Position numbers and translations under genes: made by a program
Assembly (NCBI GenBank): GCA_044426355.1
Contig: JAWXUO010000001.1
Location: 27,387 to 91,386, forward strand
DNA length: 64,000 bases
Source: CAYJLC01 sp044426355
Lineage (GTDB): Bacteria > Bacillota > Clostridia > Oscillospirales > Butyricicoccaceae
Direction of reading: 5' to 3'
In this document: positions 8,290-17,013 of the stretch, piece by piece
Layout: each line of letters opens with the position of its first letter
Position numbering within the stretch: the stretch's first letter is position 1
Notes under the pieces: model-generated
Seen by the model: only the letters and a program-made list of their open reading frames with translations
What the model was told of the DNA's origin: nothing
The model's database searches: none

Positions 8290-8861
8290 CTAAATCTTAT
8301 CTCCTGTCCTGGGTAAATTAAATTTGCATTTTTTATATTATTAAGTTCTGCAATTTCAGGATACCTATATGGATCGCCTAAAAATCTTTTGCAAATTGCC
8401 CATAGTGTGTCCCCTTTTTGTACAACATAAACGTTAGGAATACCTAGTGTTTCTGGTATATCACTGGTATTTTGCGAACTATTTACGCCTGATGCTAAAA
8501 TTGTAACCGTGTGATTTACATACTCTTTCAGAGATATACTGTATTCAACGCAACCCACATCACCACCACGTTCAACCGTATTAAATTTTTCTATAATAAC
8601 ATCATAGTTAACAGGAATATTAAGACCTGTTATACAAAAATTAACAATTTCTGCATTTTCAATCATACTTAAAATAGCAAAATAGTTGCTAAACTCATAA
8701 AAAAAGCCAGAAAACTCAATTATATCCAGTTTATCACTGCAAGGTATAATCAACTCATTCCCATTAGCTAATGTATAAATTTTTGGTGTACTATTCTTTG
8801 AAATATTTAGTGCAGTCTGATTTACATCAAGCTTCACACTACCAAGTGTTATTGTAACCAA
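8286..8861 (-). CDS. xkdP: LysM-containing tail protein (XkdP-like)
   Basis: 191 residues. The N-terminal part (1-125) is the XkdP-type tail domain. The C-terminal LysM domain (about 144-190: VYVVQKGDTLWAICKRFLGD ... LIYPGQEIRF) binds peptidoglycan glycans or structures the hub. In contractile phages this protein sits next to the tape measure and helps the baseplate. No lytic domain is attached. Confidence 0.88.
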   Translation of the reverse strand: MVTITLGSVKLDVNQTALNISKNSTPKIYTLANGNELIIPCSDKLDIIEFSGFFYEFSNYFAILSMIENAEIVNFCITGLNIPVNYDVIIEKFNTVERGGDVGCVEYSISLKEYVNHTVTILASGVNSSQNTSDIPETLGIPNVYVVQKGDTLWAICKRFLGDPYRYPEIAELNNIKNANLIYPGQEIRFS

Positions 8862-8870
8862 ACAAACCTC

Positions 8871-9506
8871 CTAATTTCTCATTTCTTTTTTTAATTCATT
8901 CAAAATATAGTTGTAAATTTCATCATAGCTTAACTTCAATTCATTTTTTTCATCTTTTTTTGCAGTTTCATACGTTAAATTCGAATTTTCTATTAAATTT
9001 CTACTACTATAATTTTCAATTTTTTCGGAACTTGGTACAACTCTTGCTGTACCAAAATCCATTAAACTTTTATATTTTTTTGTACTTTGTGCTATTTTAC
9101 TATCACTTTCATAAACATCAGAGCTAAAAAATGCTTGTTGCATATTATTTTCATTGTACAAATTAGAACTTTCTGCAAGATTTTCATTATTCGTTAAAAT
9201 CCCCGATAAATTATGGTTAAAATATGTAAGTTCTCTTGAATTAACTTGTTCAAAGCTATCCTCATTTTCTGTATAATTATGCATAAAATCCTCAACATCA
9301 CCTAAATTCGAATCCATAAAATTCATCTCAGCAAATTTAGCTTTATTAGTAATCAACCTATTATTTTCATCAAAATTTACTGATTCTATAGAACTTTTAC
9401 CCTGTAAAATTGTATTTTCATCGTAAAATCTTGTTAGTTTTGTTTGAGAGACAGGTACATTTTGTTGTTTTATAATTTTACGTTTAAGATAATTTTTAAT
9501 CGGCAT
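8871..9506 (-). CDS. 211-residue protein in the tape-measure position, function unknown
   Basis: Lies between the tail chaperone and the LysM protein, where contractile phages carry a tape measure of many hundreds of residues. The start at 9506 is fixed by GGAGGAGG directly upstream; longer in-frame starts overlap the chaperone reading frame. It is rich in Asn, Glu and Ser with a basic N-terminus. It has no clear hydrophobic segment, no tandem repeats and no long coiled coil, and a helical C-terminus (SYDEIYNYILNELKKEM). I recognise no domain. It could be a very short tape measure (cf. gene-transfer agents), or the remnant of a longer one. Confidence 0.75.
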   Translation of the reverse strand: MPIKNYLKRKIIKQQNVPVSQTKLTRFYDENTILQGKSSIESVNFDENNRLITNKAKFAEMNFMDSNLGDVEDFMHNYTENEDSFEQVNSRELTYFNHNLSGILTNNENLAESSNLYNENNMQQAFFSSDVYESDSKIAQSTKKYKSLMDFGTARVVPSSEKIENYSSRNLIENSNLTYETAKKDEKNELKLSYDEIYNYILNELKKEMRN

Positions 9507-9654
9507 AAGCTTCCTCCTCCAGATAAATTTCAATTGATGCATAGATAAATGCACGCTCATTTTTGTTCATTTTCAATAAATCGGAGGGCAAAATATTGTA
9601 CATTCTGAGTGCATAGTAATAATATGTAAAATCACTTTCACCCTCCTTTATTAG
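9496..9654 (-). CDS. Tail assembly chaperone, downstream frameshift segment (GT-type)
   Basis: This ORF has no usable start codon and lies in the -1 frame relative to the upstream chaperone gene. It overlaps that gene's end and runs to TAA at 9498-9496. From the slip point it adds 52 residues, including ALRMYNILPSDLLKMN and NERAFIYASIEIYLEEE. This matches the 'position-PS-hydrophobic ... aFiyasI' style of the T segment in phage tail assembly chaperones. The segment is expected to be made only as a frameshift fusion to the 9651-10037 product. Confidence 0.75.
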   Translation of the reverse strand, partial: LIKEGESDFTYYYYALRMYNILPSDLLKMNKNERAFIYASIEIYLEEEAYAD

Positions 9655-10037
9655 TTTTTTATAAAATCTATATTTTCAAAAAAATCTTCATTAAAACGAC
9701 ATATTTTTTGAATTTCTACTACTAAACTAGCATATTCTCCACTTAAAAGCATGGTTTTTATAAGTTTTTCTTCACCTAAAACACTATAATAAGCCTGAAG
9801 TTCACTATTACTTAAATTTGGATTCACAACGCATTTGCACACTAAAGTAGACAAATATTTTTGTCTATTTAAATTTCCATTTTTATCCAAACATTGCATT
9901 TTTATAGTTTCATTTTCGATTTCTGTAATAGATTTTATAGTAAATTTCGAAATTTCTTCATTTTCAGCTGTAAATCTACTAGAAATTTCTATTTCTTTTG
10001 TAAATTCGCATGGTTTTAAAAAAGTTTTAATATCCAT
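9651..10037 (-). CDS. xkdN: Tail assembly chaperone, upstream part (XkdN-like)
   Basis: 128 residues following the tail tube gene, in the position of PBSX XkdN. Family-like features are the opening MDIKTFLKP, the beta-rich N-terminal half and RQKYLSTLVCKCVVNPNLSNSELQ, which resembles the conserved ..y...lv..svv.P.l...elq of XkdN. Such proteins coat the tape measure during tail building and are absent from the final particle. Its last codons contain the frameshift site that adds the downstream segment. It shares one base with the tube gene. Confidence 0.8.
   Translation of the reverse strand: MDIKTFLKPCEFTKEIEISSRFTAENEEISKFTIKSITEIENETIKMQCLDKNGNLNRQKYLSTLVCKCVVNPNLSNSELQAYYSVLGEEKLIKTMLLSGEYASLVVEIQKICRFNEDFFENIDFIKN
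9654..9660 (-). promoter_or_regulatory. -1 programmed frameshift heptamer A AAA AAC
   Basis: On the minus strand the in-frame codons ATA AAA AAC TAA form the slippery heptamer A-AAA-AAC immediately before the stop codon of the tail chaperone gene. A -1 slip opens a 52-codon extension. The sequence AAGGAGGGTG follows 6-15 nt downstream and may affect ribosome pausing. Confidence 0.75.
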
Positions 10038-10504
10038 TAAACTTCACCAAATTCTGGAAGTGTAAATGTGCTTAAAAGTTCAATATCATCAAATGTAAAG
10101 CTAATTTCTTCACTTAAAATATTTTTCGATACATCAAAAGCAGTCATTACAACTGAATTTAGTGTTACATTTTTCAAAACAACCTCTTCTTTTCCTAAAG
10201 TTGACGTTGGGTCTTCATTTGTCACCATAATCGAAAAAGGTGTTTCAATTCCGTTTGAAATATAGTCGCTCATCAGTTCACGAAATCTAGATGTTGCATA
10301 GTAAATCGTCATTTTTCCTGAACCACTCCAGCCATTTGTTTTATATTGCGTCCCACGCTTCCCTAGCGTTTTTAACGAAATTTTCTCTTTTGTAGCCGTC
10401 GCTGTTAGGCTAGTTGCATAAAACATTAGTTCGTTTTCTTTGTTCACGGTCATATAAGCCGTTGCTTCCGACCCTGAAATTATATCATTTGCTCTTAAAT
10501 ACAT
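10037..10504 (-). CDS. xkdM: Contractile tail tube protein (XkdM-like)
   Basis: 155 residues of the XkdM tail-tube family, the inner tube of the contractile tail. It opens YLRANDIISGSEATAYMTVN, close to the family start (..I.G..G.v.ing..), and includes KTLGKRGTQYKTNGWSGSGKMTIYYATSRFRELM, which matches the family core. It directly follows the sheath gene with a 9-bp gap, as in PBSX. Confidence 0.9.
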   Translation of the reverse strand: MYLRANDIISGSEATAYMTVNKENELMFYATSLTATATKEKISLKTLGKRGTQYKTNGWSGSGKMTIYYATSRFRELMSDYISNGIETPFSIMVTNEDPTSTLGKEEVVLKNVTLNSVVMTAFDVSKNILSEEISFTFDDIELLSTFTLPEFGEV

Positions 10505-10513
10505 AAAATTCTC

Positions 10514-11809
10514 CTAACTAAGTAATACTGTCATATAAAGTTTTTCGATACTATCTACTGGTTTTATATTTAAATTTACCACAACACTATCCAAATCATC
10601 ACCACATTCCACTAAAATATCGCTAGCTGAGTTAAAATCCTGCACACAATCAATATTTTCAAGTGTTCTTATGTAGTTTATGCATTCTGCACAAAACAAA
10701 CTTCTTCCCTCAGCATTATTAGACACTTTGCCTAAATAGTAATCTTCAAATAGAGTTTTTATGTCAGTTGCAATATTGTCAATAACTCTAATTACACGAT
10801 TTTTGGAAAAAACATTACTTTTCGTAGGCGAATACCCCGTAAAACTATTAATATCTTGCTCAATAATAGCTTGCCCACGCTTAGTAACGAACACAAATTC
10901 ACCATTTTCTAGTTTTGTGCAAATTTCCGAATTTGTATATTTAGGCGTTGCCTCGCATGAACCTGAGTAAACTTGGTACGTTAAACTTTCGTTAATATCA
11001 CAGCCTGCAACAGCTCCAGCAACGTAACAAGTTGCAATACTAGCTGAAATTTTAGTTCCATCTTCTAAAACAACCCCATTTGCAACACTAATTACACCCT
11101 CAAAGTCAGCATTTGGATAATTTTCAACTATAATTTGTATCTTTTTACCCTGATTATCACGCATTTCTTCCGAAAATGCACATGCAGACAATTTGATATT
11201 TACATCAGTACTTGTAATTGCCATCGTGTTGAAATCTTCGACAGCTATTATATTGAAAAATTTTGCATAATCATCAATATTTGCACTGTCACTTGTGCCA
11301 TTTTCAAGCAAAGTCTTATCAAAACTCGCTATTTCACCTGCAAAATCAATCACTTTACTGTCAATTTCATCAAAATTTGAAACTGTAAACGTTTCATATA
11401 GTGAGTTGTTGACATAAATCAACACATCAAACATATCATCTGGTGCAACCGTTACGCTAAAAGCAATTTCATTACCATAAGTACCAGGAAATTTTGCTGT
11501 TGCTGTATAGCTTTCAGTTTCAATTTTAGCTTTTTCACCAGAATTTAAACGATAAACCATAACAGATTCTGCATTTTTAAGTGCCTCACGAATAGGTAAA
11601 ATAGTATTATGGCTCAAACTTATACCAAATTCACTTAAAAAATCGGTGTATACATCTACAGTAAAAATCTCACCAACTTGTAAAAAATCAAGTTCTAAAG
11701 GCAAAACTGCAATCCCACGGTCAGAAACCGATGCTAAATTTTCGCTCATACTTTCAAAATTCATGTAAACACCCGGTCTAGTTTTATTTTGAGTTATAAA
11801 TACGCTCAT
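10514..11809 (-). CDS. xkdK: Contractile tail sheath protein (XkdK-like)
   Basis: 431 residues. The N-terminal KTRPGVYMNFES and the C-terminal domain (about 320-431: GYSPTKSNVFSKNRVIRVIDNIATDI) are the classical phage sheath signatures. Sheath proteins contract around the tube and drive injection. The inner variable domain (about 100-300) is compact. The gene is intact and is the strongest evidence that the tail is of the myovirus/tailocin type. Confidence 0.95.
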   Translation of the reverse strand: MSVFITQNKTRPGVYMNFESMSENLASVSDRGIAVLPLELDFLQVGEIFTVDVYTDFLSEFGISLSHNTILPIREALKNAESVMVYRLNSGEKAKIETESYTATAKFPGTYGNEIAFSVTVAPDDMFDVLIYVNNSLYETFTVSNFDEIDSKVIDFAGEIASFDKTLLENGTSDSANIDDYAKFFNIIAVEDFNTMAITSTDVNIKLSACAFSEEMRDNQGKKIQIIVENYPNADFEGVISVANGVVLEDGTKISASIATCYVAGAVAGCDINESLTYQVYSGSCEATPKYTNSEICTKLENGEFVFVTKRGQAIIEQDINSFTGYSPTKSNVFSKNRVIRVIDNIATDIKTLFEDYYLGKVSNNAEGRSLFCAECINYIRTLENIDCVQDFNSASDILVECGDDLDSVVVNLNIKPVDSIEKLYMTVLLS

Positions 11810-11818
11810 ATATTCTCC

Positions 11819-12196
11819 TTACATTTTAAATTGTACGCCAAATTTTATCATATTTTGGCTTTTTTCTTCTTCTTTTATTAAAAAAGTTTGATATGAAACC
11901 TTAATTTCCAAAGTATTTTGGTCAATTTCATAATTCAAGTCCAAACTTTTGTATTCGCCAAGGTCACACAATACCTCGCAAAGTTCCTCAGCAATTTTCG
12001 TCAAATCATCTTCAGAGTAGTAAAAAACAGAAAACTCGTATATCGCTAAATATCTGTTTTTTAAAAATTTTTGCATTTCGCACTTATTTTCCCATACAAT
12101 AAAGCAATTTTCATCATAGTTTTGTTTAACTTTTTCGTTAAATATATTACTTTCCGGGTATTTTTCCGAAATTTTTTCGATTATTAAATCTAACAT
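11819..12196 (-). CDS. Tail terminator-like protein
   Basis: 125 residues between head closure and sheath, where contractile phages encode the tail terminator. The sequence (LIIEKISEKYPES ... FLKNRYLAIYEFSVFYYSEDD ... VSYQTFLIKEEE) resembles the phage tail terminator family, which ends tube and sheath growth and joins tail to head. Function is inferred from position and pattern. Confidence 0.7.
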   Translation of the reverse strand: MLDLIIEKISEKYPESNIFNEKVKQNYDENCFIVWENKCEMQKFLKNRYLAIYEFSVFYYSEDDLTKIAEELCEVLCDLGEYKSLDLNYEIDQNTLEIKVSYQTFLIKEEEKSQNMIKFGVQFKM

Positions 12197-12203
12197 ACTC
12201 CTC

Positions 12204-12569
12204 CTAAACTATATTTTCTGTTTCTAAAATAATTTCTTGATGAGTCTTATATAAGAAAACTTCTCCACTATAATCAAACTCATAAAGTTTACCATTTTGC
12301 AAAATTTCGATATAACTACCCATTTCAACGTCAAAATCGTTAGCTAAAAACACTTTAGCAACTTTCCTAGATTTAACAAAATTTTTATTACTATCAAGGT
12401 CACGTGGAACACTTCTATACGACACCATGCTTGTAAGCAAGCACGGTATATTGTCGTAAACAAGAGTTTTTTGCAACGTAGTTTTTCCATTTTCTCGAAC
12501 TTTTACATTGTTATAAACTGCCATTTTCCCTTCAAAAGTCTGTTCTAATATTTTTTTTACATATTCCAT
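12204..12569 (-). CDS. Head closure/minor head protein
   Basis: 121 residues in the head-closure position. It has a short N-terminal helix and a beta-rich body (KMAVYNNVKV ... YSGEVFLYKTHQEI), as in SPP1 gp16/HK97 head-closure proteins. It shares a single base with the upstream connector gene. I infer function from gene order; sequence support is weak. Confidence 0.6.
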   Translation of the reverse strand: MEYVKKILEQTFEGKMAVYNNVKVRENGKTTLQKTLVYDNIPCLLTSMVSYRSVPRDLDSNKNFVKSRKVAKVFLANDFDVEMGSYIEILQNGKLYEFDYSGEVFLYKTHQEIILETENIV

Positions 12570-12874
12570 TAAAATCCCACTTTTCTATATTTATTCAAAA
12601 TATTTCGATATTCAAATAATGATTCATTTTTAGAAAAACTCATGGAAATATCTCCAATCGACACCGAAGTAGCATTTCCATATTGCTGATAAAGCGAACA
12701 TGTAATCATACATACAACACTTTCCAAATTTTCAGGTATATCTCTAAAACCACAGTAACTTTTAACATATTCACATGCAAAATCTAAATAAATTTCTATT
12801 TTTTCATCAGTAGCATCATCTTTTATGTCCAAAAGCACTTTAATTTTCTCAAACATTACCCTAACACCCTGCAA
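12569..12874 (-). CDS. Head-tail connector (gp6/gp15-like)
   Basis: 101 residues, all-helical, matching head-tail connector proteins that form a ring on the portal. Typical features are the opening KVLLDIKDDATDEKIEIYLD and the segment VVCMITCSLYQQYGNA. The annotated start overlaps the coat gene by 19 bp. An ATG at 12856 (MFEKIKVLL) would give 95 residues and may be the real start. Confidence 0.78.
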   Translation of the reverse strand: MQGVRVMFEKIKVLLDIKDDATDEKIEIYLDFACEYVKSYCGFRDIPENLESVVCMITCSLYQQYGNATSVSIGDISMSFSKNESLFEYRNILNKYRKVGF

Positions 12875-13932
12875 GCAAGCTCAGGATATAACGTTTTAAA
12901 TCCATAAAGCGTATCTACCGATAAAATTTGTTTTTTAGTCGCAATATCGTAATCCATCGTCACACGCAAAGTCAATCCCTCAAAATTAATAACATAACTT
13001 TCAGCACCGTGAGCTTGCTCAAGTGGACGTGTCACAAAACCAAATGCATTTTTATTAAAAGCAAGATTTGCAACATGATTTTCTACTAAAGCAACTTGTG
13101 TAGATGCAGAAATTTCTTCTAAAATATCTGATGTTAGCATAGTTTCAACGCCAGCAGATGCCAATTCAACGTCTTCTAAAACACAGTAAGAATTTTCACC
13201 AATAACTAAAATATCACCATAAACTAAGTTACCAGTACCTGAAAGCACTAAAACATTACCAGAAATCACATCATTTTTAACTGAAATACCACTTGCAGTA
13301 CCAGAAATATGATTTTTTACAGCTTGTGACATATAATTATTAAGTCCTAAAATTTTACCAATAGAACCTTCACGAAGTGCCTTTGTATCACCAGTTTTTT
13401 CTGCCGATATAACAGCTGGAACAGTTTGTAGTTTCGCTAAAGCTTCATAATCCCATATAGCCGAACGCTCCGAAATAGGTGCTTTATTTTTATTAAGTTC
13501 CTTTGTTGCTTGTGCAAAAATATCAATATCCGACGGTGTTACACCACTTTCACCACAAAAATATGGAATATCTTTGTAAAGTTCAAAACCATCTTGATTA
13601 ATTTTTTCAGCAATCGCAGTAATCGCAGGCATTAAAACTTGCATATTAAAATCTTCTATCGAAAGTGCCATTTCTTTAGCACCAATTTCCACAGAAACAT
13701 CAGCAATTTTGTCTAAAGTAACTAAAACTGGTGTTTCAGTCGCATCTTGCTTTACAATATTTCCAGAAAACTCTGAAGCTTTGTAAACAGCAGGCTTTCT
13801 TACTTGGATTGTATCACCAAAACGACCAAAGTCATTTGAATACTCTATATGCGAAAGTGTTGGAAACACCAAATTTTCTTTTAAAATTGGTAATGCTTGT
13901 CTAGCTATTTGTTTTGCAGTTAAAAAACTCAT
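12856..13932 (-). CDS. Major capsid protein, P22 coat-like
   Basis: 358 residues with the P22-coat family start (SFLTAKQIARQALPIL ... FGRFGDTIQVRKPA) and the VEIGAKEMALSIEDF segment. It forms the icosahedral shell with the HK97 fold. A central beta-rich insert (about 195-260) resembles the inserted domain found in this family. It follows the scaffold gene directly. No capsid protease gene is present, as is normal for P22-type shells. Confidence 0.9.
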   Translation of the reverse strand: MSFLTAKQIARQALPILKENLVFPTLSHIEYSNDFGRFGDTIQVRKPAVYKASEFSGNIVKQDATETPVLVTLDKIADVSVEIGAKEMALSIEDFNMQVLMPAITAIAEKINQDGFELYKDIPYFCGESGVTPSDIDIFAQATKELNKNKAPISERSAIWDYEALAKLQTVPAVISAEKTGDTKALREGSIGKILGLNNYMSQAVKNHISGTASGISVKNDVISGNVLVLSGTGNLVYGDILVIGENSYCVLEDVELASAGVETMLTSDILEEISASTQVALVENHVANLAFNKNAFGFVTRPLEQAHGAESYVINFEGLTLRVTMDYDIATKKQILSVDTLYGFKTLYPELACRVLG

Positions 13933-13934
13933 TA

Positions 13935-14354
13935 TTAAAATCCTCCATTTTTGTTAAGTTTCACAAAGTTAAAATACTCTGTATCTGTCATATTTTCTTC
14001 CGATGCTTTGCTATTTCCACTAATTGGGCTATACTCAAAATCCTCGAATAAATAAGGATTTTCTTTCACAATTTTTTCAATTTGCGTGTCTAGCCCAACT
14101 ACTTTTTCACCATCAAACGAAAGTGTTTCTACATCAATTAACGCCTTGCAAGCAACTAAATTTTTAGCATTAGCCTTAGTTAAACGCATTGAAATTTCGG
14201 CATCAATAGCATAATCTTTCATTTTTTCATTTACAAGATTATCAATCTCATTTTTAGGTAAATATTCTTCAAATATCTCTGAAATAAGTATTTTTTCTAT
14301 TTTTTCTTCATCAATTTCAAGTGAAATCAACAAATTTCTAAGTTGTTCGTTCAT
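13935..14354 (-). CDS. Capsid scaffold, phage GP20 family
   Basis: 139 residues. Recognised by the GP20 pattern: an acidic, helical N-terminal half, then LTKANAKNLVACKALIDVETLSFDGEKVVGLDTQIEKIVKENPYLFE, which is the family's conserved C-terminal region. Such proteins guide coat assembly and then leave the shell. It is shorter than the usual 170-200 residues. It overlaps the portal gene by 17 bp. Confidence 0.85.
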   Translation of the reverse strand: MNEQLRNLLISLEIDEEKIEKILISEIFEEYLPKNEIDNLVNEKMKDYAIDAEISMRLTKANAKNLVACKALIDVETLSFDGEKVVGLDTQIEKIVKENPYLFEDFEYSPISGNSKASEENMTDTEYFNFVKLNKNGGF

Positions 14355-15627
14355 TTTTCTCTCCTTTTAAATTTTCAATTTCCACATCAAAGTCCTCAAC
14401 TAGTGGATTATTTTTAGCAAGTGTATAACTTGATGTAAAATTCGCAAGTTTTGCTAAAATTTCTGCCTTTTCAGTTTCGCTTTGGATATATGCACGATTG
14501 AAAATCTGCTCTATTATAGTTATATTTTCTATATTCAAATGTCGTAAAATAACACGAATTAATTCTGAAAATCCACTTTTAAATTCACTTTCAAGCAAAC
14601 CACATTTCAAATCAAGCAAACCATAAAGATGTTTTAAAGCAACACCCGATGTAATACCAAAATCTGAATTTTGAGGATCAACGCCCTGGCCTGCAACAAA
14701 AATTTGTTTACGTGTCATCTCCAAAAGTCTACAACGTGCTTCTATCGGAATATCAATCGACATTGTCGAAATACCAGATGAGCTGTCATCGCTGTCTTTT
14801 TGCATATCAATCGCCTTATAACGCTTGAGATCTGACAAAAATCCTTGCAAATCCTCTCCTCCGTAGTTAGTTAATACTAAAATAACTTGCTGAATATCCT
14901 CAATATCATTAACAAAACCAGAAAAAATCTTGTCATAAACGTCTATCAAAGCCTTAACAGAAACCAAATCACTCTCAGCTAAATTATTATTTCTAAATTC
15001 TACAAACGGAACTTTTGCAAATTCATGTGAATAAAAATGTTTTCCATCTGTAAATTTTTTGTAAGGTTTTAAATTTCCATCGTAAATGTAAGCATAAACC
15101 ATATATTTATCCCAATACTCGCAAATAGTTGTATTTTCACCAAAAATTTCATCATCATAAACCCTTAAAACAGCAGAAAGTTCTTTTTTTATTCCATTTG
15201 AATAAATCGGAATAATCTGCGAAGGGTCAATTGATGCAAATTTCAGTCCAGTTTCTTTCCAATAATGCAAATAACTTACTCCAAAACACGAAGCCTCAAT
15301 ACACAAATCTTTACAAATTTTCGCAAAGTCATCACCTAAAATTTGTACAACTTTCTTATTTATTTTAGAATCTTTAACATCAAAAGTTGGTGGATATGAA
15401 AACAAATATCCTGCTTTTTGATTAACTAAAATATTAAACCAGTTATGAGAAATTCTATTGTCAGCACTTCGAAAAGGGTCAAAATTCTTCGTATTTTCAC
15501 CTAAATTCGCAGGACTTTTTTCTCGCAAAATGTCATTTTTATTTCTATAATAAAGCTTAGCTTTTTCAAATTCTCCAAGTCTTTGAAAATAGCGTTGCAA
15601 ATTATTTTTAATAATATTTTCTACCAT
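14338..15627 (-). CDS. Portal protein, SPP1 gp6 family
   Basis: 429 residues. Portal proteins form the dodecameric ring through which DNA enters and leaves. SPP1-type features are YYRNKNDILREK near the N-terminus, NRISHNWFNILVNQKAGYLFSYPPTF (about 58-83) and GVDPQNSDFGITSGVALKHLYGLLDLK. The Mu F-type minor head gene that often follows such portals is missing. It shares one base with the terminase gene. Confidence 0.93.
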   Translation of the reverse strand: MVENIIKNNLQRYFQRLGEFEKAKLYYRNKNDILREKSPANLGENTKNFDPFRSADNRISHNWFNILVNQKAGYLFSYPPTFDVKDSKINKKVVQILGDDFAKICKDLCIEASCFGVSYLHYWKETGLKFASIDPSQIIPIYSNGIKKELSAVLRVYDDEIFGENTTICEYWDKYMVYAYIYDGNLKPYKKFTDGKHFYSHEFAKVPFVEFRNNNLAESDLVSVKALIDVYDKIFSGFVNDIEDIQQVILVLTNYGGEDLQGFLSDLKRYKAIDMQKDSDDSSSGISTMSIDIPIEARCRLLEMTRKQIFVAGQGVDPQNSDFGITSGVALKHLYGLLDLKCGLLESEFKSGFSELIRVILRHLNIENITIIEQIFNRAYIQSETEKAEILAKLANFTSSYTLAKNNPLVEDFDVEIENLKGEKNERTT

Positions 15628-16862
15628 TAATACTCCTTTAAAATTTTTGCGACCGATATATTGCTCTTTCGCTTTTTTTGCAAAGCATATCGCAATGCAT
15701 CAATCAAATGATTATTTTTATCAATGGGTTTATTTATATATTCACCACTAATAGTATCTCTCGTCCATGTATAATTTTGAAATTCTTCAATAGTTTTTAC
15801 ACATTTTCTGTCTATTTTAACTTTTTTTGATAAAATCAAGTTAATATCGTTTAAAATACTCCCTGAACCTTTACTACAATGACGAATTTTAAGTCCCATT
15901 CCTCGTAGTTCGTCAATACTCTTTCTTTCTGCAGAATCTGCAATAATTTCATACTTTTCAAGCCTTAAATCGTTAATTTTTTTATAAATTTGATGATTTA
16001 AAAGTCCAGTTTCAGCAAATTCCTCTAAAATATAGATACTATCGTTTGAAATACAAATTCTAATAATAGCCGTTGGGTCATTTACGTACCCAAAGTCTAA
16101 ACCAACAGAACATTCTAAATTCAAAATTTCATTCTCGTTTATATCTAAAATCTCAAAATCATTAAAAATCAGCTTGTCTAATGTTGAAAATTCTCCCAAA
16201 CAGTAAACTTTATAGTAGCTTTTATTAAAATTTATTAGATTTTCCAATGTTTTTTTATATTCATCAGATATAAATCTATTATTGAGATATGTAGTTTTTA
16301 TAATTAGTGTATTCTTTAAATCATTTCGTAAAAACCAATGCTTATAGCACCAATTTACCTTAGAAACAGGGTTAAACATTAAAAAAATCTGTGGATTTTG
16401 GTCTTGTGGACGAAGTCTAATATCAAGTTGTGTAAAATCCTCAAAAGTTAACTCCGTCGCCTCCTCTATCACAATATCAGTAATTCCATTAATCGACTTG
16501 ATTTTTTCGGGATTATCCATACCTTTAAAAATAAATTTACTCCCACAACTTAACGTCAGTGTCAGTTCAGACTTATTTTCCGTGTAGTCCATTCCAAAAT
16601 CACCAAGCACTTGGTCTAAAATTTCTTTAGTTAGCGAATATATGCTGTCTAAAATAGTAGCACGAACTTTTCTAATAACGAGGACAGTTCTTTTGTTACC
16701 ACACGATTTGAGTATAACTTTTGTCATAGCTCCATATGATTTTCCACTGCCACCACCACCATAATAAATCTCGTATCTATTTTTATAATTGTCAATTATG
16801 TCATAAACCCAATCATTCATAATCAATCTATTAATTTTTGTTTTATCAACTTTCTTCATCAT
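15627..16862 (-). CDS. Terminase large subunit (PBSX family)
   Basis: ATP-driven DNA-packaging motor with a nuclease. It shows Walker A GGGGSGKS, Walker B-like IVIEEATEL and the coupling region LMFNPVS. The RNase H-like nuclease has acidic residues in VGLDFGYVNDP, IIADSAERKSI and NHLIDALRYAL. The start is uncertain: ATG at 16862 gives 411 residues and ATG at 16820 gives about 397, still leaving 20 residues before Walker A. An upstream ATG at 16961 lies inside the preceding small ORF and has no ribosome-binding site. All catalytic motifs look intact, so packaging may still be possible. Confidence 0.93.
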   Translation of the reverse strand: MMKKVDKTKINRLIMNDWVYDIIDNYKNRYEIYYGGGGSGKSYGAMTKVILKSCGNKRTVLVIRKVRATILDSIYSLTKEILDQVLGDFGMDYTENKSELTLTLSCGSKFIFKGMDNPEKIKSINGITDIVIEEATELTFEDFTQLDIRLRPQDQNPQIFLMFNPVSKVNWCYKHWFLRNDLKNTLIIKTTYLNNRFISDEYKKTLENLINFNKSYYKVYCLGEFSTLDKLIFNDFEILDINENEILNLECSVGLDFGYVNDPTAIIRICISNDSIYILEEFAETGLLNHQIYKKINDLRLEKYEIIADSAERKSIDELRGMGLKIRHCSKGSGSILNDINLILSKKVKIDRKCVKTIEEFQNYTWTRDTISGEYINKPIDKNNHLIDALRYALQKKRKSNISVAKILKEY

Positions 16863-17013
16863 CAATAAACCATTTTTGAGCAGTTTTTTCATTTTTTTGC
16901 ATTGTTCTATCCAATATTTCAGTACAAGCTTTAATTGCAATCTTCTTATCTTCGTCGTCACTTAGAGTAATTAACTTCTTTAAAGTTGCATTGTATATGT
17001 CGGAATTTATAAT
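16846..17013 (-). CDS. 55-residue ORF, possible reduced small terminase, ATT start
   Basis: First ORF of the phage-like operon. It has no ATG, GTG or TTG start, but an ATT at 17013 lies 7 bp after a strong GAGGAG site (17026-17021), a rare but real bacterial start. The product is charged and helical (LKKLITLSDDEDKKIAI ... TEILDRTMQKNEKTAQ) and ends in WFIDDEES. The position directly before and overlapping terL suggests the small terminase, but it is much shorter than usual and lacks a visible HTH. Codon-level structure is good; function is inferred from position. Confidence 0.55.
   Translation of the reverse strand: MINSDIYNATLKKLITLSDDEDKKIAIKACTEILDRTMQKNEKTAQKWFIDDEES

Noticed and set aside
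9507..9560. Longer start of the tape-measure-slot gene
   Set aside because: It would overlap the frameshift-encoded chaperone segment in another frame; the ATG at 9506 has an ideal GGAGGAGG site.
16863..16961. Longer N-terminus of the large terminase
   Set aside because: This stretch overlaps the upstream 55-codon frame, has no ribosome-binding site and does not resemble terminase sequence.
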